A stretch of 64,000 nucleotides of DNA. Source: Azolla caroliniana (Eukaryota; Polypodiophyta). Location: positions 12,090,001 to 12,154,000 of the forward strand of contig JBHGNT010000014.1 in the NCBI GenBank assembly GCA_043228905.1, given 5' to 3'. Positions 55,555 through 64,000 of this stretch are shown here, in pieces (position 1 is the first letter of the stretch; each line of letters begins with the position of its first letter). A program made the translations under genes and the position numbers. The notes under the pieces are model-generated. The model saw only the letters and a list, made by a program, of their open reading frames with translations. It was not told where the DNA came from and did not search any database.

Positions 55555-58512
55555 TTACATAGCAATCAAATCATCAACGCCATTATCCTCTATATCCCTT
55601 AGAGAAGTTTCTTCAACTATCTGTGCATTGTCTTTCCTTGTTCGCCAAGCAACCGTAAGATATTCTATAAGGTCGTCATCAAGCTCAATTAGCTCCCCCG
55701 GTTCCCCAGCTAACGGAAGAATAGGCTCTTGTGAAGCCGGTTGAAACCTTTCTGTATTAGCAATGTGCTTTGCAACGACCTCCTCGTACTAGTCTAGGCA
55801 TTCCCACAAGGCCTTAATTCTCATATTAATAAATATAACCTATTCCTCGTCCTTCTCCAATGCTACAATGTTTCTAAAGAGCTTCAATGCACATGCAGAC
55901 GTTGTCCCTGTAAAGAAAGGGGCAAGAAGACTTAGTTATCAAACCATACGAATTAGTATTGATTATCTCAATAATGTAATCCTACTTTGAGTAATACTTG
56001 TGCCAGCAAATAGGTCTAATATCCAATCTCCTTCTATCGAGAACATTTCGATCAAACACATCATAAGTTGTTGAGGTTTTTGGTATGGGTTGACAAGTCC
56101 TCGTTCTGTCGTGGTGACATATCGCAATTTCCGCGTGATTATTGGATATACTAGCAGGTTTGAACGTCCGACTTCATTAGAATGCTCCTTGATTCTTTGT
56201 TTCTTTATTTCATCGAAGTAGCCAACCGTAATCTACTCAATGGCATTTACGAACTAAAAGGTTGGTCCTCTATTGACGTTGGTTTTATCCTATAACAAAT
56301 ATGGGAGAGTTAAGAATAGATTCAATAAATTAGGAGCGAAGGTATGGTGAATGAGAGTTATAAATAATCCTTACCAAGCAAGGTTCTTGATGCCGTGGTA
56401 ACGAGTTCTCAATGCTTGAGCTACCGAGTACCCTTGGTCCATACTATGAAACACGACTATCCTCCACAAGGATGCAATCGTCAGTTCAGCAAAATCCTTA
56501 ACCATTTTTTCTAATTGTTTGAACTTAAAAGGTTCATTGTCATATGATGATCCAGCCATTCAAAATCCATAAGGAATATCTGCAATCATTAGTGTATATT
56601 CTTTCTTTGGCACTTTCTGGATCATCTCAACGACAACGTCACAAATCACATTATAGTAAAGATCTTTCGTAATGTCTTTCTTGTGGATAATTTTTTTTGA
56701 AAGAGCCATCTTCTTCCATTTCATATGCCTCAACTAAGGGATGTTCTTTTTCTTTTCTAGCTCTCTCGTGATGTGCAATGAAGGATGTTGGGAAGTCGTG
56801 TATATCCTTGACTCCTCCTAGTTTCTTGCCACGACATGTTTTCTAATAGAGACAATAAGGCATCGAGTATTAATACACAACATCTACATATTAAGAAAAC
56901 TTTATTATAAAGACGAATATCAACCCAATCCTTGAATGCAATAAAATACTCAGATAACACCTTATATGAAGAGGTCAGAGGGTAATCCTGAATCACTTGT
57001 TCCCAAGTTACACATCCAAGTTGTTTCATCATAACTTCTTGGATCTTCATATACACCTTATGACTGTGAAATCACAAATAGAGACTAGAACTTTATATAA
57101 ACCCATATTTGTTTCATTTAACTATTTGACAAGACTTACTTATTGAACTCAGTGACCAACTCTTCAAGGCTCAATTCTTTGGCCACAACCCTTGACAACA
57201 CAGACACCAAAAGTTGGTCATCGTTAATACCTTGCATTGCTCTCCAAAGAGACAACTTCATGTCGACGGCCGCTTCTTCAATAGTCAGGTCGATTTTCTT
57301 CGCCGATTGTGATTTTAATTCGAGTTAGGGGTCTACCTTACATTTCTTTTGTTGTTGACCCTTGACCTCCTTATTCTCCCACATTGAAAACATTTGATCT
57401 TGTAGGTTCCAAACATCTCCATCTCTAAACACTAGTTAAAACCATGACTCGTACTTGCGAAGACCATCTGACTTAACATTATCATCAACCACATTGCCGA
57501 CCTCATGAAGACATTGACGTCATAGTCCACGTGTGTTCTTACACGAAGTACTCATGGTGTAAGAACCTTATCCATTCGAGTATGACATTTTTTGCCGATA
57601 GTCATTGTGTCATTGTTATCGTCCAATGCCAAGAGTTTTGCCTCTTTAGTTGTGAGGCCCAGGTATATTTTGCACTCGGCATACTTGAAGAAGAAAGTGG
57701 TTGGGTGCTCTCTTACAAGTTGTCGTCGTGCTTCAGCCGAATGTGATCTACCAATTACAAAGTAACTGTGTTGATCATGCTTTCTCACGTCAAAATCCTC
57801 AATTGTGGAACATTCTTCAGGAGCCATCATTACAATAATGGGTACAACTATCGCATGTGGATTTATTTTCATTTTCTTCTTGAGATTTTGAACATGTATT
57901 CGATGTGGCTCTCTAATCTGAAGTGGTCTTTGTCATGTTTTCACATCTATTGGTGGCCTATGAATGTGTGTTATAGGCAAATTGAAGACTTGTCCTTTTC
58001 TCACCAATTTCCTTTGCATTAACTCTCTACGAATCGTATTCTGGTCAAACAACAAGACATCGGATGCTAGCTCAGCCCTTGGCGTCGCCCGAGTTTCGTC
58101 GTCTTCAGATGAGCTTGATGATTTGGTGTAACATCTTTGTCATCTTTTTCTTTCCAAGTCTCGATTGCACCTTAGAGACCTTTTTTAGGGCCTTTACCGG
58201 GGATGGCGAGGCATCCCTTAGAGTTATGTGGCCTTGTATATATAGTCTTAATGTTATTATCAGATTTTGTGAAGTCTCAAGAGCAAGTTTAAAAGATTCT
58301 GGACCACAAGATTCCTTGACAAGCCGATCTTCCGAGAGGAACATTTTACGGAATCCCTTAGAGCAGTCCACCATTACAATAAGGTTGAGGCAATCAGAAT
58401 CTTCATAGTCCAGGCATAAGATACGACCATACATAAAGGGTCTGTCTTTATCAAGCTGGCTGTCCCCCTTCTTTTTTGCGGTATACAACACAACCTTCTT
58501 CTTCGAGTTCAC
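55555..58512 (-). pseudogene. N6/N4 DNA-methyltransferase-like gene with introns, decayed
   Basis: Reading leftward: 58512-58105, a Lys-rich N-terminal frame; then several interrupted frames (57872-57552; 57056-56757 with WEQVIQDYPLTSSYKVLSEY, ENMSWQETRRSQGYTR); then MIADIPYGF (motif IV-like, DIPY for DPPY, 56563-56589) followed by a TGA; WRIVVFHSMDQGYSVAQAL; NPYQKPQQLMMCLIEMF (about 56041-56091); and ILDLFAGT (motif I, 55999-56022) interrupted by a likely intron before TTSACALKLF (about 55875-55910). The acidic tail ends in TAA at 55555. The order IV then I suits the N6_N4_Mtase family. At least five stops or frame breaks. Confidence 0.62.
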
Positions 58513-58641
58513 ATACTACATGCATCACTCATTGTCTGTTAAATCATGGTCAGGAAGGTACTCACCACCAGTTGTTGCCACCATCTTCTTCTAACTAACT
58601 AACTTCATCAGAAGGTTGATCTGGAAGTTCTACTTTGAACA

Positions 58642-58899
58642 GGAACTCAATACGCCGTATCGAGTTCCTATTTAAAACCCCTGGCATAAACACAATCTCG
58701 AAACCTTTTTATCAAAAACTCGATATGGCGTATAGAGTTTGTTTTTAAAGTACACCTTTCAAACACAAGCTCGATACAACGCATCGAGTTTGTGTTTAAA
58801 GGTCTACTGTAAACACAAACTCGATACGCCGTATCGAGCTTGTGTGTAAGGAGAGGGGTTTAAACAAGAACTCGATACGCCATATCGAGTTCTTGTTTA
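58642..58899. repeat. Palindrome cluster 2 (AACTCGATAcgccgTATCGAGTT)
   Basis: Five inverted repeats: 58642-58668, about 58713-58747, 58761-58797, 58811-58847 and 58861-58899. The last has perfect 17-bp arms TAAACAAGAACTCGATA/TATCGAGTTCTTGTTTA and loop cgcca. They lie in the presumed 5' leader of the methyltransferase-like gene. The arm AACTCGAT is shared with cluster 1. Confidence 0.88.
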
Positions 58900-59143
58900 A
58901 ATCAAGATCTATGTATGTTTGGACATGCCTGGAAAAGATACAAAACAATGAAGTGTCTATACAATTAGTTGCCTACCTAGAGTTCGTGTGCTCAATCTTC
59001 TTTGAAGACATGACTTTTGTGCTTGCTAGTGACAAGGAGATGGTCACATGCTCTTGCGTTGGTGATGCTCTATGTGCTCTTGGGCTCTGAGTGCTCTGTG
59101 TATCGATTGCGCGTGTGAGATCCCGTACATAACAAAGTCCTCC

Positions 59144-59151
59144 TATTTATA
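59144..59151 (-). promoter_or_regulatory. TATA box upstream of the methyltransferase-like gene
   Basis: TATAAATA on the minus strand in the context CCGTATAAATAGGAGG, about 630 bp upstream of the first long frame (58512). Transcription from here would pass through palindrome cluster 2. Confidence 0.5.
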
Positions 59152-59294
59152 CGGCTTTAAAACCGTGGTTAAAGTAACTATAGTTAGTCTACCAATGTTG
59201 GGTTACATGCAAGTTAGTTCCCCTATGTTAGGTAGTGGTTAGATGGTTTTGGTTAGTACAAAGTCACAACATAGGGGATTAGCACTAAATGATT

Positions 59295-60302
59295 ATGAAC
59301 TCAGAATACTCCATCGTTGTTGACATATGCAAGGCAAAGAGTTCCTCTTGCACTTCCATCACATTATGACATCAGATGAACTTGCTTCGAAATTGTTGAA
59401 CAAGCAATTGGTATGGTTGGGAGATAGGGACTCCTACCACTCCTGGGTTCTTGAGTAGAAAGTTGCCACCAACAAGGGAAGTTTCTCTATATCATTCACC
59501 TTCCCAATTGAAACTGCGTGATGCTCGAAGGATGCCAAAAAAGCTCTTGCATCCTGAACACCATCACCTGGAAAGGCAAATTGAAAAGCCATATCCACAT
59601 AATACTACGACAAAATCAATCTTCCCAAGATGTGGAAAAGATCGACCCTCCTTGGAGCGCCAAAATGAAAGGATGATAATAGAAAGAAAAGATAAAGAAG
59701 ATATATAAATTTAAAACTACAAAGATCTATTGATAACGAATGATCATGATAGAAAGAAGAGAGAAAGAAGATAAATAAATCCAAATATACAAAGCTATAT
59801 TGATAACAACTAAACCACACTACATAAATGGGCAAGAAAACACCACATGAAATAGCTCTCCCTCCACCACCTTACTCTCCTTGCTTTATATGAAGGTCTC
59901 CACTACTAGATAACTTTCCCTTGCTTTCTTTTTTATGCTTTTTTTAGAAGTTTTCCATCTCTTATTCTTAGCTATGACACAATGACATTCTAATTGTCAT
60001 ATCTCCCTCATCCGAGCTCCAAATTTAGAGATTTAAAACATTACGGATAACTCTCTTTACAAGATTTCCAACCTATATTTGAACTTGATATTTGGCTTCC
60101 AAACGAATGCGTTATGAGCATTCATTTTAGACTGTGTTTTGGTGGCCCACTTTTTTCTTCTTTTACTTTTCTCCACGTATCTTGCTTTTAGTTTGACTTA
60201 TCCTCAAGACCTTGGTTCGTGTTCTTGACCTCCATATGTGAATGCTCCATACTTTATATTCTTGTAGTGATTAATACCTTGAATTCTAAAAACACTTTCA
60301 CA
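59295..60302 (-). mobile_element. Truncated element J, B-family (Tat gypsy)
   Basis: LTR 59666-60302 (637 bp, minus orientation, starts TGTGAAAGTGTTTTTAGAAT as in B). Next to it the minus strand carries the same primer region (TTTTGGCGCTCC) and the start of a B-like gag (QDARAFLASFEHHAVSIG, EKLPLLVATFYSR; 59440-59610), decaying by 59295 where the element ends. No pol and no second LTR. The LTR is clearly diverged from B, so J is an older, broken relative. Its outer end interrupts DUF7869-like copy 2. Confidence 0.85.
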
Positions 60303-62759
60303 AATACGATGTCAATAAAGATACAGACAATGAAGGTAATGCCAATGAAACATCGAAGATCATGGGCGGTGAACCTAACAACAATGTAATTGACTCTAAT
60401 GTAGTTACCCCTATTTCTACTCAAGAAAAGAAATCAGGAAGCCCTATGCATACTAGACGAATTCCACGTAGAATTCGTTTGGACAAATTTAACTTGGTGA
60501 CATCAAATAAGCAACTTGGATTTGATGTCAACAAAACATGTTGTGCTCATGGTTGTATGTCAATGATTGGAAAAGCAAAGTTGCGAGAATTAAGGCGTTA
60601 CTATTTTTCGATGATTGGTTATGAGAAAGACATTTACCTCGTCTCACATATGCAATTGGTGTCTAACAAGTCTTCGGGGATCAAAGTATCATTCAAGTAT
60701 TATATCTTCCCTGCGCAACAAATATGTAGAGTTGCATTCAAAATTGCGTTGTGTTAGTAACATGTAACTACATAGAGTACAACAATGTCTTCTTAGTGGG
60801 CATCCGACTATCAATTGTAAAGAGGTTCCAAGTATGAAAGGTGCAATTAGAAGACATGTTATTTGTCGTATGAAAATTTACTTTCAGTTAAATTGTGAAG
60901 TAATGCCCACAAAAGGCAGGATGCACCTCTTTGATAATTACACACGTCGGGAAGTCTATGATGTCTATCGATCAGAATTGCTATTATCAAGTGATAAATA
61001 TGTCACATACAGCCAATTCACAAGATTGTGAAGAACATTGTTTTCAAATGTTATTATTCCGCGTAAAGTACGCATGGGCATTGCTCGATTTGTGCGAACC
61101 TTAAAAGTTTGGCTAAAGGGGTGAAGACAACAATGGAAAAGGATATAAGTAAGAAGTTACTACAAGAGCATCGTGAGGCACAATCGTTAGAACGAAAGAA
61201 GGCAATGCATCATAGAGAGAAGTGTTTGAAGAGGCCTGAACAATACATGTGCTTAATGATCGATGGCATGGACCAGAAGAAGACATGCTTACCGCATATG
61301 CGGAGGCTCCCCAAAGACATCAATGATGAGTGCCTTGTTCAAATGCACTTGGTGGGATGTTTGGATTATAATAGGTCAGTTGGACCTCACCTCTTCATTA
61401 CATACCCCAATGTTCAAAATGACCCAAACCTAATAGATACAATGATTCACCAAGTTTTGATGTCTTGAGGCCAGTTGTTCCCCCCTGTTCTCTACATTCA
61501 ATTGGACAATACTGCTAGAGAGAACAAAAATTCAATTGTGTTTGGCTATCTAAGTATGTTGGTCAACCAAGGATTGTTTAGAAAAGTGAAAGTCAATTTT
61601 CTTTTGGTTGGCCACACACATGATCATATAGATCACATGTTTAGCACATTCTCCAGACAGTTGTCTCGACATGATGCTTTGATGTCATTTGTGATGCCCA
61701 AAAGTGTTACATTTGAAGGAGATATATGAGTTTAAGGGATATATATCAGATGGGGTGTTGGGAATGTTAAAGTGCTCACCCAGTTAAACAATATAAGCTT
61801 CAATCACATTTTTATGATAAAGAAAAATGAAATAAGTGGTTCTACGCTTTTGTATGCCAAGCAATATTCATCTTCTACAAAATGGGAAGAAAGAACAGTT
61901 GCATAGTGACTTGGTAGAAGAACAAAAACACATATGGCTCCAAGCCTTAACAGAGAAAAGGAAGCATATTGAGGCCGCAAAGAAATATGTCGCACAACAA
62001 GACACGTCCTGGTGGGATGTTTGTTTTAGTGATAAAAAAGGAATTATTGACAATTGTGTATCTAGTGATAATTGGACTTTGGAAATGCCATTCACATGGT
62101 CACTACAACATGATCGTGTAAATAAAACTCCGAAGCAACAAACTAATGCGATTAATGACAGTTTGGTCCATCCACAACAAAGAGACATTTATGTGGGACC
62201 AAGGATGACCAAAGCAGCTAAAGTTAGATGGCAAGGCAATTTGCAAGAGCTCGCAGTGGGGATGTTGATTGCAACACCTGCTGATGACAACTCACAAGGC
62301 CACCAATTTTGGATTGGTAAAATTCTAGAAGTGTTAATGCATGAAATAGAAAACACGATCAACTCTATAAAAGTGCATTGGTACAACACTAGAAGTGAAA
62401 ATGCTTTTACAGGTAAGCATACATTGGAGATGATTGAATGCCCGACGACAAGGGGAAGTAGGAAGAGGAAGCGAAACATTCGTAACACCTCGAACCTTGA
62501 TATCTCTGATGTGGATATCATCGTGTATGACTTCACGCTTACAAAAGTTGGATGTTTAAGAAAGTCAACAATAGATATAATAAAAGAAAAATTACCAGCT
62601 CTACAAGGTGGCTCGAGTCAAATGCAAACGAGATCTACTAGACATAATCTAGAGTCACACCATTTAGTTTATGAGGAAGATAATGCATTGATTGGTACAT
62701 CCGAGGATGACGAGGAAGAATCCTCATTGTATATTAGTTATAGTAGTGATTCTCCATAA
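60303..62759 (+). pseudogene. DUF7869-like gene, copy 2
   Basis: The frame is open from J's edge (start lost) with DTDNEGNANETSKIM, then CCAHGCM, YLVSHMQLVSNK, ICRVAFKIALC and a stop at 60755; RMHLFDNYTRREVYDVYRSE (60930); LLQEHREAQSLERKKAM, MCLMIDGMDQKKTCLPH; a TGA at 61466 where copy 1 has TGG; IQLDNTARENKNSIVFGYLS and VNFLLVGHTHDHIDHMFS (61495-61650), the DUF7869 hallmark; then 61836-62759: WWDVCFSDKKGIID, LVHPQQRDIYVGPR, RWQGNLQELAVGMLIATPAD, and an acidic tail. At least four breaks. The family's function is unknown; the Asp-based motifs could form an RNase H-like nuclease site. Confidence 0.7.
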
Positions 62760-63569
62760 AGGAGTGATCATGAATGTATTTTTGGCTATTAAATGTAACT
62801 ACCTTCCACTTGTAACAAATCGAGTAATATAAAAGCATGTGTTTTGAATTCTTTCAATTCCTATGAATATCATTTCTTATAAAAAGAAGTTTGGTTGTAA
62901 AGTTTGTGATATAAATTGAGAATGTAACTTTTTGAAATTTCACTTTTTAAATTTATTTTTAAATCATGAAAATGGTGGATTTTTAACCTTTTTCATAGTA
63001 TATTTGAGAATGTATGATACTAGTATCAATGTGTTTGTATTATCATTGACAAAGTACTAAAATCAAACGGAATATTCCTTATCCTTCCATTTATGCGCAA
63101 TCCTTCCACATGTGAATGCGAACATGTTGGACTAGCTACCATCTTCCTGATGACATCTTGAGACATTGTCAAGATTCTATTGGTGAGGTCAAGCTCCCTT
63201 ATTACAACAAGCAATGATCAACTAAGACTCTATTGGTGAGGCTAAGCTCCCTTCTTACAACAATCAAGGGTCATTTGTATGCACAACAAAGTAAAATCCA
63301 AACAACAAAAGACCTTTCACTTTGTATTGAAATGCAAATAAAGAAACACTTAGGTTGTCAATTTCAAGAGTATGAAGTGACGTGTGTGTTTGTGCGTGGT
63401 TTACATATAAAACATCACATAGATAACCTCCCCACATTCCTTTGTTTTCACATTTAGGCAACATAAAACATACACTAGATGATGCAAGCTTATAGAACAC
63501 ATGGTAGATAAATTTCTTCAATGTAAATAGAGGGGGAAGCATTTTGTGAAAGAAATAATTGAAGCTTGA
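62760..63569. other. AT-rich spacer
   Basis: 3' flank of DUF7869-like copy 2. A 37-bp segment (tattggtgaggtcaagctcc and following) is repeated at about 63173 and 63227. No gene seen. Confidence 0.45.
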
Positions 63570-64000
63570 TCATGATACTTCGCAATGAAATGAAGTACCA
63601 CAATCGGTGTATGGGTACAGAACCGATTGATGAAGAACCACGACCATGTTTTTCAACGCATTCGCGTTGGTCTCTGCTAGTTGTTGGGACACATGGTTGG
63701 CTTGCCACATGGTGAGGAAAGCGCGCACATGCGCCTCGACATCTACTTCATCATTGTTGCGGGGATACAGGTATGGCATTGTGTTAGAGTTTGGGATGTC
63801 GGATGTATCTTCGATAGGGTTGATAACACGGTCAGTAGTTTGTGGGGTGTGGGCGTCACTATAGTCGACCTCCGAACTACTGTCGTTGGTTGCTCCGGTC
63901 TCGTGTTGTGCCTTGGAGAGGACTTCCGACACTGGGTGAACTTGTTCGGTGTGCGTTGATTCAACCACACTTTCTTCGTGATCGATTTGGGGAATGTCTC
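63570..64000 (-). CDS. Retrotransposon gag-like fragment (runs off right edge)
   Basis: The minus-strand frame enters from the edge and stays open for about 143 codons to a TGA at 63570. The first part is acidic and Ser/Thr-rich (DSSSEVDYSDAHTPQ). DEVDVEAHVRAFLTMWQANH resembles the start of a Ty3/gypsy gag domain. The early stop after GTSFHCEVS suggests a truncated or broken copy. Low-confidence assignment. Confidence 0.4.
   Translation of the reverse strand, partial: DIPQIDHEESVVESTHTEQVHPVSEVLSKAQHETGATNDSSSEVDYSDAHTPQTTDRVINPIEDTSDIPNSNTMPYLYPRNNDEVDVEAHVRAFLTMWQANHVSQQLAETNANALKNMVVVLHQSVLYPYTDCGTSFHCEVS

Overview
The window is nuclear DNA from a flowering plant. The signs are plant LTR-retrotransposon lineages (Tat-type and chromovirus Ty3/gypsy, several Ty1/copia), a plant-only Ole e 1/proline-rich cell-wall gene with a GT-AG intron, and AT-rich intergenic DNA full of plant-type promoters. 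Species and chromosome cannot be named. Only two ordinary host genes are convincing. One is a gene on the minus strand that enters from the left edge (1-1787, open for about 595 codons). The other is the two-exon Ole e 1-domain proline-rich protein (36857-38014). Almost everything else is transposon-derived.

Layout. 1-1787: 5' part of the minus-strand host gene, then AT-rich spacer. 4449-6693: a small decayed copia element (minus strand) inside a non-LTR (LINE) remnant that reaches about 8640. 8731-34977: a two-branched nest inside one 3'-truncated copia (C, minus strand). Chromovirus A (9988-22673, TSD CATTC) sits in the copia gag, and a nearly perfect Tat-type gypsy B (10527-17531, TSD AATAT) sits in the gag of A. 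Separately, the copia 5' LTR (22994-34977) was split by a non-autonomous gypsy-like element F (23115-34494), and the left LTR of F was split by a young gypsy D (24025-31787). LTR mismatches counted by eye (B 1/748, D 2/982, A 4/437) agree with this order.

34978-38899: spacer with small tandem repeats and the Ole e 1 gene. 38900-42645: copia G (plus strand, TSD GTCAT), which lacks reverse transcriptase. 44203-51290: a decayed DUF7869-like gene (minus strand), split by copia H (46146-50588, same RT-less family as G). H itself carries a D-family LTR-like insert (48525-50077). 51973-52207 and 58642-58899: two clusters of short perfect or near-perfect palindromes. Between them lie a triplicated 222-bp promoter-like unit, a LINE 3' fragment, and a decayed intron-containing gene with N6/N4 DNA-methyltransferase motifs (55555-58512). 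59295-60302: a truncated B-family element (J) that cuts into the start of a second DUF7869-like copy (60303-62759, plus strand). A gag-like frame runs off the right edge.

How the parts relate: elements F and I share ends (and F the primer-binding region) with autonomous D and are probably mobilised by D-type proteins. G and H share one RT deletion and must have been copied in trans. The most unusual content is in 44-63 kb: two paralogous DUF7869-like genes around a DNA-methyltransferase-like gene and palindrome clusters. All three genes are broken here.
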